From assembly GCA_918807975.1 (NCBI GenBank), contig OU964934.1, forward strand, positions 18,414,001 to 18,478,000: a DNA stretch of 64,000 nt. The letters run 5' to 3'. Source of the DNA: Aplidium turbinatum (Eukaryota > Chordata > Ascidiacea > Aplousobranchia > Polyclinidae). Position 1 is the first letter of the stretch. The number at the start of each line of letters is the position of its first letter. Under the pieces are notes generated by a model. The model had not been told where the DNA came from, searched no databases, and saw nothing but the letters and a program-made list of their open reading frames with translations. Of the stretch, positions 46,860 to 59,000 are shown one piece after another. Both the position numbers and the translations under genes were made by a program.

Positions 46860-47230
46860 TATGCTTTTATTTGCGCCCATTGCGACAACACTGCGCGACG
46901 TTCGAAAGGACGTGGGTTCGACACCACTCCGGAGCACGCGGCTGCGTCTCGGCAAAGACACTTAATGGCAAGCCAAACTAAATCATGCTTTTATTTGCGC
47001 CCATTGCGATAACATACAGTACACTTGCAAGGCGTCATCATAGATGCGATACAACAGACGACAGGAAGCAGCGAAGTGACATAAGAGTCTTCGAGTCAGC
47101 TGCTCCCCTTAGTTTGGCTTGCCATTAAGTGTCTTTGCCGAGACACAGCCGCGTGCTCCGGAGTGGTGTCGAACCCACGTCCTTTCGAACGTCGCGCAGA
47201 CGTTCTCACCACTCGGCTACGCAGCCGACA
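46860..47230. repeat. tRNA-SINE family 2: inverted pair with flanking 30-bp direct repeat
   Basis: 47107-47230 carries a full minus-strand tRNA-like head (GTCGGCTGCGTAGCCGAGTG, B box GGGTTCGACACC) plus tail. 46893-46982 is a plus-strand partial copy (B box to tail) nearly identical to it. The partial copy is bracketed by ATGCTTTTATTTGCGCCCAT through CGACAACA at about 46861-46890 and its near repeat at 46985-47013. Confidence 0.75.
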
Positions 47231-48200
47231 TTTTTCTACTGCTTACCAAAGCCAACCAACAGTTTTTATATCAATATGAGTCAGAAAAAAGTAAAAAGAA
47301 ATATTAGGAAATTTAGACGTTAGCAGCAACGGTAATCTAAATCTGCAAAATGTGACAAATCAGGCCGCATATCCAAAGAGCCATGTATTGGCATAAAATA
47401 ATGTGAAAAGGCTGCTGGGTGTTAAACGCAAAACTGGTCGCCTACCTTGAAAAGTTAAATTAAACTAAAAAGTTTGATTTGACTATGATGTTGATCATTG
47501 TTGGTCAGTAATGTACGCTGTCTCATTGTTGCGTAGGAACAATATACATTGTTGCATATACACTGTACAATAATCGATTTCGGCAAATCGCACAACAAAC
47601 AACAGCAACTCATATTCAATGATTATGTCACGTTGACAGCATTATAACATTTTATAATTGACGAAAAAAATTGCACATGGATTATAACGTAAAGAATAAT
47701 ACATATTATATAAGTTGAAAGCGTAATCAGACGCTGTTGCAAAAATGCCAGATTTATTGCAATAATAAAGCTAAAAAACTAACTACAGTGTTTTTGTCAA
47801 AAATTTTGAAACCACTGAAACTGCAAAAACATTGAGATATCACTTAAAACAAAACCATTAAAGTAATTACAGCTAAGTGCGTGTGAGCAAATGACAATAT
47901 CTCCTTCAAACAGTGAAATTAATTTTCTCATTCATAACAATTCACAGACATTTACAGTAAAGTAAGCAAGATGTTTTATTCAAAAAAGATTCTTGTTAAA
48001 GCTACTACATAAAACTCATAAGTTCTCTTTGAGCTCAGCATCAGCCGATTTTTGAAAGTTACAATAAATATTTGAGCCTGCTTCATAGCATAAACAACAT
48101 AATTTTGAAGACATTTTTACGATTTTTAATTGCCTTAACGACAAAAAAATGGCTAAGCCTCAAGTGCAATAGTCCCAACAAATTTGTTTTGACAAACAAA
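47231..48200. other. Intergenic stretch without recognised features
   Basis: AT-rich sequence between the SINE pair and the next MITE. No exon, RNA gene or element termini that I can support on either strand. Confidence 0.4.
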
Positions 48201-48208
48201 GGAGCGTG

Positions 48209-48363
48209 CAGTGGCGGATCCAGGGGGAGGGAGATTGGGCGATCGCCCCCTAAACCATAAAAAAAGTAACTGTTTTCATGGTGTTTTTGCAAGGTTGGAT
48301 TTATGTAAACACATGTTTTCCTGAAATCACTCTTTCTGAAACTATTTGTTAGATCCACTCCTG
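48209..48363. mobile_element. hAT-like MITE, 155 bp ('CAGTGGCGGATCC')
   Basis: The left CAGTGGCGGATCCAGGGGG and right TTAGATCCACTCCTG ends are inverted. Flanking GGAGCGTG (48201-48208) and GGAGCGTT (48364-48371) match 7 of 8. Same terminal type as 53744-53916. Confidence 0.75.
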
Positions 48364-48928
48364 GGAGCGTTGCATTTAAATCGGTAGAAAACCATCAATG
48401 GAATCTACAGTATTTCATGTGGTTTAAAAATACGAGATAAATAACTTCTGCACAATAAAAGTCTGCCTTGTGTTACGACAAATAGCGTCACAAATGCTCT
48501 AAAAAATAATAAGTCAACGAAAGCGAAATAATCCTTTTCACAAAATTATAACAAAATTCTTTTTAATAAAATACTAATTGGTATATACGACATACAATAG
48601 AGAATCCACGTGGGAACATTTGAGTACATGATTCCAGAATATTGAGAACAATTAATTTTTCTGAGCCAAATAAAAATGAATTGTCAAAATGTTATGTGGT
48701 AGCACAATCTCAAATTTTTTAACTTATGACATTACTCTTTAGGCCATCTTTGTCTTTATTTTATTTTCAACTTGAAAAAGAATTGTCGTGCTTCAAATAT
48801 AGTTCAGACCTCGCCGTGGTTCAGACCCAGCATGACGTACTAGTGCGTGGCAAGCCAACGAGAATTCTTTCTTAATCGCAAAAACTATGAAAATTAAACC
48901 ATGATTGAGATGACACAATACGTTGCAG

Positions 48929-49212
48929 CAGGCGCGAAGTTTTTTTCGGGGGGGGGGCCAGAAAATTTGAAAATCAATTAAAAAGAAAGAAAAGGCTAAA
49001 CAGATATGAACAATGATACTACGACATATACGATATGCTATAAAATAGACATTAGAAGAACCATTTTCATCAATTGTGATGCCGAGGGACTAATATCAGC
49101 TGTTTAGAAGCTTATCAAACCATTTGATGCGGAAACATACAATTTCTACAATTTTTCACAAAATTTCGGGGGGGGCCCGGGCCCCTGGGCCCTCCCCATA
49201 AATCCGCGCCTG
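48929..49212. mobile_element. hAT-like MITE, 284 bp ('CAGGCGCG')
   Basis: The left CAGGCGCGAAGTTTTTTTCG and right CATAAATCCGCGCCTG ends are inverted. Exact duplications CGTTGCAG lie at 48921-48928 and 49213-49220. Runs of G near both ends (48950-48958, 49169-49176) are typical of these elements. Confidence 0.88.
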
Positions 49213-49332
49213 CGTTGCAGTCACATTTAAAACGAAGAGCTGATTGCGAAAAATACTTGATTTCAATTCGAATAATATAGTCAGAGCGCTGTAAGTATTG
49301 TACAGCCAACATTGAACACCTTGTTATGATAT

Positions 49333-49664
49333 CGTCCGCCCCGTTAGCTCAGTGGATCACGCGGCGCTGGTTCGACTCTCAGGGCGCTGGTTCGACTCTC
49401 AGGGTGTGCACTTGATCACGCGGCGCTGGTTCGACTCTCAGGGTGTGCACTTGAGCAATGCATTTCAGGACTGCTCTCCATTCAACAGCACTTAGTGAAT
49501 GGAATAATTCCCCGACAACAACACTTCAACAATCGGAAAACTTTACACTGTCAATCTCAGTAATCGGCCCTGCGTCAGAGCCTCTACATTCTATAAGTAT
49601 GCGAAACTACCAGGAATAACCAATCGAGGCTTTGTCAATCCGAGGATAAAGATTCAAAAACCAA
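49333..49664 (+). repeat. tRNA-derived SINE, family 1, copy D, with triplicated B box
   Basis: The head is GCCCCGTTAGCTCAGTGG, after which the B-box block GGCGCTGGTTCGACTCTCAG occurs three times in tandem (about 49365-49445). The normal family body then follows to GATTCAAAAACCAACC near 49664. Confidence 0.85.
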
Positions 49665-50088
49665 CCATCTGTACCTGGAAATAGCTTTGTCTCTGAAGAC
49701 AATTTTTCTGGTGTAAAGTAAATATCTTACCAAGTGGGTTTTAGGTTCGTTGAAAATATTTCTTAAAGTGCTTTGATTTTGTTTTGAAACCAATTTTTTG
49801 TAATCCGCTCTTCATTTCCAGTCAATAGCGAATGTAGGTAGCACTTGGTCACGTGACGTATCATCGTATATCAGTAAAAAGCAATATCACAATGTTGGTG
49901 ATTTGTGAATTGTTTGAGGTTAAGCATACCGAGAAATCAATTAATCATTATTTCAGGCAAAACACCCATCAATGGCCTCTTCAGATGTTTATGTGTCTTT
50001 TCTGAATTAAAAACTTTCTTGACCAGGTTACAAGGTTCTAAATGCAAAAAAAAAAATCAAAAACAAAAATAAAACATCAAAAAACCTT

Positions 50089-53000
50089 TCAAAACTCGCT
50101 AGTCTCGTGGGTCACAGACTTTTGCCCTATAAGAGATTTGTGAGAAGCAGTGTTGCCATTTCCATCAGGCCCGTCGAGTACAACAACATCGGGAACTTCA
50201 TCATCACTCTTTTCTTCTTGTGAACACGATAAGTTGTCATTTTTGACAACAACTTCCTTCAAGTCTTCTACAGATTGGTCTAGTTTAGTATCTTTAGAGT
50301 TTGTAATATTATTTTTTAAAGTTTTGTCTGAAAAAGTTTGATCTTCACCATCTTTGTCATCATCTTCTTCGTCTTCTTCTTCCTCTTCCTCTTCTTCTTC
50401 TTCTTCTTCATCTTCTTCTTCTTCATCTTCTTCATCTTCATCTTCTTCCTCTTCTTCTTCATCTTCTTCTTCCTCGTCAGTGTCGTCATACTCATCATCG
50501 TCATCGTTCTCCACAAGATTTCGATAAATCTCTGACGTCATTAGAAATGTTTTGATGGCCAAGTAGCACTGGCAATATTGCTCCTGAAACAGTGAAGGTT
50601 TAAGCTAATGACATTTACACCAATGAGAAATTGCAACCTGTAGAAGTTTGAAGGATGTAGGCTGCAGTACAAAGTAAACATCTATTATCAATTTTCTGCA
50701 CACATAGGCCACAGCAATAATTTTCGAGATTGCCAGTGTGCTATTTTTTGTATCGGTCCATGATTAGTTTGGCCTTGCCCATTGATATACTCTAAAAATG
50801 ACTGACCATTTATTTTCCTGCTGTTGACAAACGAATTCTTTAGTAAAAATATGTTTGAGAACATAATTTCAATTACAAAACAGCTTGGAGAAAGGAACAA
50901 TCATATTATGCAAGAAAAAGCGAAAATATTTTGACATATCAAAGTTTATGCTTTGGCTACATGACAGTAAGAAGAGTCACCAAATATGTTATTTGTGTGT
51001 TTTGATAAGACAGAACCAAGTCGTATCAATAAATATTAAACAAGCAACCTTAATTCCATTGGCGAAACTCTCTTACCAATAGCCATTGCAGGTTTGGTAG
51101 CTGGCTACATACAGTACGTTGATGTTGCTGAATTAAATAAAATTAAATAAATTATTAACAAGTAAATAAAACTGTGGTAGGGAAAGGTGGGGTTAGTTGA
51201 GTCATGTTTCAGATTTTTCCTTATAATTTTTTACCTATTGTAGATACACTTATCAAAGTCTAAGTGAAACAAAGGTAATGAATTATGCTTGCTGCTACCC
51301 ATTTATCAAAATGCTATCTCCCATTTAATTGCCATTTTTATTACCTCGAACACAGAGCACCGTTTGACTCAACCAACCCCGCATGCAGGGTTAGTTGAGT
51401 CAGTGGGTGGGGTTAGTTGAGGCGCAATGGCATTCATGAGATGCATCATTTTTTGGGGCTATTGGGCACCGTCCCCATCTGGCAGACTGGCACCTTTGAT
51501 CTACACCATCAATGAACGTTTATTGTATCCAGAAGTGGGGAATAACCTATACTTTGTACTATGGGCCACAGGAAATATTAAAAATACCAGGTGGGCCACA
51601 TGGCTCCTCCAAATTTGCCCGTTTCCACAAACTTTCCATAAAAAAAGATTTTTTACAGCAACCAGACATAAATTTTCTTCGAATTTGCCCGACTTCATGC
51701 CATTTCCCTAAAAAAAATTTAAAAAAGGTCTCCACGGCAACCGGGCCCAAATTTCTCTCGATTTCGCCCGACTTCATGCCATTTCTCTAAAGAAAAGGTC
51801 TTCACATCGCCCAGACCCAAATTTCACTCGTATTATCGAAGGTAACACGAAATCTAATACTTTTCATGCTCCCACAGGCCACAATATATTGCTTCGCGAA
51901 CGACATTTGGCCCGCGGGCCGTAAGTTCCCTACCCCTAAATTAATCACAAGTGGGACATGTAAAAACAGCAGTGTTGTCGGTGCACGCCAAATGTGCCCA
52001 ACTGTTGCATTGGAAACATGTAGAACTACTACTTCCACCATAGGACAGCACGAGTTGCATCCAGTGCAGCAACAACGAATCGAGCAATTTCAAGAGTATT
52101 GATGGTGCCGATCATAGTCACCAAATCTCCTCTATCCCTAAAAACAATAGACCCAACTTGTTTCATGCCTTGTTTGTGGTTTGAGTATCCCATCTTTACT
52201 TTAGAAGCATCAGCTCCAGTTTCATTTACCTTCTTCAAATATCTACGAAACGTTTCTTTGTCCACACCAACTCTTTCTGCTGCCTTTCGTAATGACATAC
52301 CATCTTGCACTAACTTCAAACCAGCTTCAAAAGTCTCCATAAGCCATTGTCCACGACCAGTTTTTTTTCATAATTTTTAAGACTTAATTTGAAAATATTT
52401 TAAAGCTAAACAGAAAAGTAATAATCAAATAATAGCTCATTTTGTCCAAGTAACTGAATTAATAATGCGCGTTTAGCAATAAAATTCAGAAGTAAGATTT
52501 CAGCAGCCTGCAACTTGAGGTAGAGTTAGTTGAGTCACTGCCTCAACTAGTCTCGCAGGTCGCAGCTATTGACTCAACCAACCCCAATCCTTCCTCATGA
52601 TAATTATTGAAAGTATTATCTATACGTAAAGCTTTATCAGTTTTACACAAATGCACTGTGCATAAGATAGCTATAAACCATATGAAACTTCGACGCTATC
52701 TTCGCTTACGCCTATCATAGCTTCAGCATCCCAATCAACTTTGAGCTGAAAATATTTACTTTTTAGTCCAAAAAACGGCATTTTGCTGACTGTATAACCT
52801 GTATAATTTACACAGCTGCTAAAACAAGATGGACGCAGTTACCCATAATGCTTATTATTTCAAGCAATTAATCTTCACGAAGTCATGCTTGGTTAGTCAG
52901 AAAACAATGGTGACTCAACCAACCCACTGACTCAACTAACCCCACCTTCCCCTAGTTTGGCAGTTGGTTGAAAGCAATCTTTTAAAATCAAACAAGCTAG

Positions 53001-56000
53001 CTTGGAAATACTTACATAAGTCTTCACTATCATTGGTCGCATGTCCCTCAGGTCTTTCACTGCCCGGAAAATATCCAACTTCCTGACAGCACGAAATCGT
53101 TCCACCAAGTTAAAGACCGCGAAGAAAACTCCAGATTTGCCGAGTCCATCACTTTCACAAATATATGACGTTTTGATAAATCACAAAATGACAGTAGAAG
53201 GTGAAAAAAGGAAAAAGAATGAAAACCAAGAAGATGTGGGGATTTTTAAAGTTAAGGCCCCGATTGAACGAAAATTGAAGACGCCATACTTGAGTTTCAC
53301 CTTTGTTTGGGATCACCGGTGGTGCATATTTATAAAAGAATAAGAATGGATAATTTTTTTTCAATAATGAAAGCGCATAGTTGAAAGAGAAAAGCAGACC
53401 TGACAAAAGGTCGAGAACTCAATGAACAAGTCACTCAAATTCTCCTTGCATTCAGTTATTGTTCGTTACGTCACTCATGTATAATTTTTAATAAAAAGTG
53501 TTCGTTTGTCGGTTTTTTGCTCAGCTGCACTAGCTCGTGTTGGGTTTTATTTGAACCAAAACTAAGTTTATTTGAGTTGTGTCGGCGAAACATACAAATC
53601 CCCAACACCAAGGACAAGTAAAAAATCATAAGATCAAATCGTCATTTAACTGGCAAGGTTTTCATCCCGTGGGAATGCAATAAAGGATTTCAGAAAAGCA
53701 GCAGTTCTTCAGATTTCAGAAAACGGTATTAGGCCTACACAATCAGTGGCGAATCCAACAAGTAGCCTAACCTTGGGAAAGGAGGGAAATTTTTACAAAA
53801 TGCAATGATATGAAGGTACATTAATCCGACCTTGCAAATACATCGTAAATGCAGATAATTCTATGTGTTTTAGGGGGGCTTGATCCCCCAATTACCCCCT
53901 CCTGGATCCGCCAATGTACACAACTTGCGGTACCTGCACTGAACCAACAAGGTTGTCGGTTCCCTTTCATTCTCTCTCAGCTGTTGCATCAACGTAATAA
54001 GCTGCAAGTACTTCTCGGTCGATGATGGACCATTTTCTTCTACCTCATAAGAAATGTAGGTGACCACACCCTGCAGTGAAAAACAAACATCCTGGATTTG
54101 ATTTTTTTGTCGTATCCAAGCTTACGCCTGATAGTTGATGATTTAGATTTAGTGGACGGGTAGCCAAGAAGCCCACCTCAGTGTCTACTTTTGAAAACGT
54201 TTAAAGTGACAAGCACAGTAAGCATTTTATTTGCTTATAAAATCAAACAACTCATTTCAATTACTCGGACTTTCAATAACTTTTCTGTGTTTATTTTCTA
54301 TCGTTACTCATCTCATATCAAACACGTTCATTCATAACTATGACGACACAATTCCTCTATTGAAAACAACACAATGTACCAGTTTACGAAGTAAATCGTG
54401 TGAATTAGTTGGGAATAAAACATAACGCTGATATTCCTACAATTTAATAAAAATTTGATTTTAAACAACAATGCAAACAGACGATGAAACGATGCAAAAA
54501 TACAAGTTTTGTTGGCTAGAAAAGTAGACTTTGGTTGCAGCTTGCAGTAGCGTAAAGTCGTTACACAGCTAGCGACATTGGTGCATTTTCTACATCTGCA
54601 GACGTTGTATTAATGTAAAAAGGACGGATGTTATTAGGTGGGTGAGTGAGGAACGTACCTTTTGTGCCAAGTTGCACCGTTCCACTTCTACTTTTCGTTC
54701 CACGTATCCATCCTTTTCTTCCACTGCTTGCAACTTTAGCTTGATATCGTCATTGGTAACTACTTGCTCAATCTCTTCTGGGATGAGTTTCACTTTCTGA
54801 AGCAATGTGTCAACAAGTAAACAGCACAGTTTACAGAGTGTCTAACGTTAGTAGCAAACGCAGAAATTCGTAACGGGAGGAGAGCATTCGAATAAATTTG
54901 AAAATTTTAGACAGAGCTTTAAGATTTTATAGCCGGCTAAATTACTGAAATATTGAAAAAAAAGTTGAAAGGTTGGAAAGAGCATGACGGTCGACGGAAT
55001 GGCTTCCTTCTTGTTGTAGGACACACTCGACAAACTGTTGCAATATTGTGAGCAAAACGCTTCTATTTAAGCGCATAGAAAAAAATCCAGTAAACTCTGC
55101 AGTAGTGATGCAAGCCGCGCCGCGCCGCGCCGCGTACGCGGCCGCTTTTGACTTTTTCGCCGCGTGCCGCGCCGCGCCGCGTGGAAGGTTGAAATGACAA
55201 AGCCGCGCCGCGCCGCTTGCCGCGTAAACTTTCAAGAAATTAATTTTTCGTAAACGTAAACTTTCAAGAAATTAAACTTTCGTAAACGTAAACTTTCAAC
55301 TTTTCAAGAATCAGCTATGAAACTTCAAATTTAAATTGGAAACACGGATCAGTTATTTTTCCCTTCGGAAACCCTAAGATGGAAAGCTATGCAAATGCAA
55401 ATTGCAAATGGCTTGCAGTTGACAGGGTTTTAGGGCTTGCTTGTCAGGGAAGCTGTACGAATGTTTTTGGTTAGTAGCCTAGCTGATAAGCTCAGTTACC
55501 AGGCTATAGGCCTAGCGCAACTACCGCATTATTTACTATATCAGTTAGCCCAGTGAGTTCAGGCTATAAGTTTTACTCTTGTGTGTGTAGTTCATATAGC
55601 CACTGGCATTATAATTGCATTATTGCTTACAAAAAGTGTTCAAAAGTCCTGATACTGGATCCAGGAACATTCTATTTGTCTTAGTTTGTATTATGTCTTA
55701 GAACTTAGATGCATTGCTGATAAGAGAATATGATCTGGTTAGCCTGGCCAATTAGTGCACAACTGTATTGGTACTAGGTTACCAGTTATATGCCATGGAT
55801 GCTTTTTCCTACAATTGACTTTCTAAACAATAACTCGTTAAAATATTTTTTTTAATTTTGTAATTTGCGGTGTGCGGTGCGGTGCAGTGTCAAAGTTCCA
55901 GATAAATTGCGGTGTGCGGTGCGGTGCGCGGATAGATGAGTCAGTTGCGGTGCGGTGTGCGGATAAAAATTTTGGGTTCGCTGCATCTCTACTCTGCAGT

Positions 56001-59000
56001 CTAACAACAAAAAAGGCAAAAATATACTGTATATCAGTGATCTGCGAATTTGGCGAGGTGAAACAAACAATTGACGATGTCAATTTTGAGTGCCCCGTTT
56101 AAGGCATCAAAAGAAATGAGTGATAAGTGGCAACACTGAAATATGGCAATAAGGAAACAAAGCAATTTTGACTTGGCATTCCACAACCTGTACCAAGCTT
56201 TGAAAAAATCTCATACAAAGGAGAAAAAACGCTGTAAGTCAGACTAGATTGAAAAATTAGATGGAATCTGTTATGCGGAGTCAGGACGATGTACCATCGG
56301 TCAGACTCCACAGCCCTGTTGAATATATCACTTCACCTTGTCGTCATCATCTTCTTTGTCTTTTGATTGGTCTAAATCGATCACGTGACTGACGTTATTG
56401 TCAAGCACAGCTCTCCAAAACCATTTGATTTCATCTTCGTGTGGTTTTTTAGCCGCAATCCACTTGTCTGGCGATTTGTAAACCTAAAAGACGCAAAATA
56501 TGTTTCATCCCTTAAGTTATTTCAAAATCGTTTTCTGGTCGGAACTTTAATTGAACTATCGCGACCTTCATAGTTGTCTTCTATTGAACTGACTCGAAAT
56601 ATTAAATTAAATTTTATTGTGGGCTGTTACAAGGTTACAACACATGTAGTCGAGTAGTTTTCAAGGTTACAACACATGTAGTCAGGTAGTTTTCAAGGTT
56701 ACAACACATGTAGTCGAGTAGTTTTCAAGGTTACAACACATGTAGTCGAATAGTTTTCAAGGTTACAACGCATGTAGTCGAGTAGTTTTCAAGGTTACAA
56801 CACATGTAGTTGAGTAGTTTTCAAGATTACAACACATGTAGTCGAGTAGTTTTTAAGGTAACAACACATGTAGTCGAGTAGTTTTCAAGGCTACAACACA
56901 TGTAGTTGAGTAGTTTTTAAGGTTACAACACATGTCGTCGAGTAGTTTTCAAGGTTGCAACACATGTAGTCGAGTAGTTTTCAAGGTAACAACACATGTA
57001 GTCGAGTAGTTTTCAAGGTTACAACACCTGTCGTCGAGTAATTTTCAAGGCTACAACACATGTAGTTGGGTAGTTTTCAAGGTTACAACACATGTAGCCG
57101 AGTAGTTTTCAAGGTTACAACACATGTAGTCGAGTAGTTTTTAAGTTTACAACACACGTAGTCGAGTAGTTTTCAATGCCACAACACATGTAGTCGAGTA
57201 GAGTAGTTTTCAAGGTTACAACACCTGTAGTCGAATAGTTTTTCATTTTTGCTTCTTTTTTTTTGTCAGTTTAATCATTTGCATTGTACGTTTCCTTTAT
57301 GAAAACAATAAACTATCTTCCTTGTTTAGAAAGAAAAGGTGAAAACTTAACTTAAAATCACTTCTTGGCAAGAAGTTGTAGCCTATCTTATTACAGATTG
57401 ATGAATCAAATGAATCTTGCAATGCGTTCGAACTCGAAAAACCTAAAACTTCAAAAAACCTAACAGTAGTCATACAAGTCGTATTTTATGAATTAATCAA
57501 AAAAAGACGCTTGTTGAAATATAAATTTTGTTCTCAAAGAATCTAGTCTGAAAGTTGAGATTGGATTAACAACAGTAATCTAAAATCAATAGATCAACAT
57601 GACCTCAACGAAAGAAGCGTCTATGTATTCTCGGTCGTCGTTGACTCCAGTTTGAGTTTCTACGCAAGAATGAAGATCTGGAAATACATTTAATCAGACG
57701 ATATACACTGTACTTACATACATAACAATATATACGCATTTAATCAAGTGTTAATTATTAAGGAAAATCTAAAATATCGTTTTAAGTTGTAAAGGTTGAA
57801 CCAAAACTTTGTCCCTCTTCGGAAACATGTTGATAAAACATTGGACTTCAAGTGAAAATATTTTTTAGTTAATATCGTTTTTGTACCTCAGTTTATATTT
57901 CAATTTGGGTGAAGAGGTTACCTTTTAAAACTGTAAACAAACATAACTCAGCAACAACACTGCATGAAACATTATAAAAACAAAAATTAATAAAAGAACG
58001 TTTTCCGCTAGTCATACGGCCCTTTTCAAGCCTAAGAAATGCTAAAGAATCATACAGTATCACTGCAAAAAATATGGTCAGCTTATAGCCTAAGACTAAG
58101 TCATGTTGAGTGACGTTTGCATCCCCCCAACAGTTGCTTTTGCCCCACTAAAAGTTTTTTTCTAGATACGTTACTGAGTTGCACCAGAGCCCTTTTGAGG
58201 GTCAAACAAAAACTCAACAACTAACAAAAATATATTACAAATGTATTTACATAAAATTGTGCTTTCATCTTCCAGAGGGTATGTCTCCTCGTGGGCCATG
58301 GGAAGAACAGTGAGATTTTTAAACTCACGAAGAACTTTTTCGTTCTGGAGTTGACTGCAATGTTAAAATACTAATCACTTAATCTCCAACTTTGCATATA
58401 AAAGTGGCATATTGCATACTACTTTTAATGTTGTTTGTTGTATGCAGTTTTATTTTTGATAGTAGAAAACAGGCAGCGGACTGAGTATTACAGACGTGTA
58501 CAGACATTTGATCGATATAAAATGACTTATTGGCTTGGGTTTTATTCTAACCTAACTTTATTCCTGGTTGGGTTTTAATCCGACCTCGTCAGTCAAGCTC
58601 TTTAAACCGACATTGTGAAATATTATTGAGACAGGTCGGTATAGTGAAATCAAACTGTATTTTGGACCTTGCCACCACCTTTTTTTATTTTTATAAAACA
58701 ATAATGAATCTGTTAACCATCAGAAATTAATACACACCCAGTAGTTTGATTAACTTCTGCAGTTCTTCCTACAGCTTGCTTTGGGGTCATCTCAGTGTAG
58801 CCAAACACTAAAATCTCGGCTAGAGTTTTGTAAATAAAGACATACTGGTCCTGGAAAAATGGTGGTAAACAATATACGAAAGTTAAATATAAAACAATAA
58901 AGGTTCAAGGCTTTTTTAGTGTTTCCACACAAAAATGGAAATACCTTTAGTAATATAATATAGAGTAGACCTATTGAAGTTTTTAATTTTATGTTTTTTA

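Noticed and set aside
50338-50535. Plus-strand Phe/Ile-rich open frame
   Set aside because: It is the antisense shadow of the Asp/Glu codon run of the phosphatase tail.
56631-57243. CRISPR-like array
   Set aside because: The units abut with no unique spacers, in a eukaryotic intron; this is a minisatellite.
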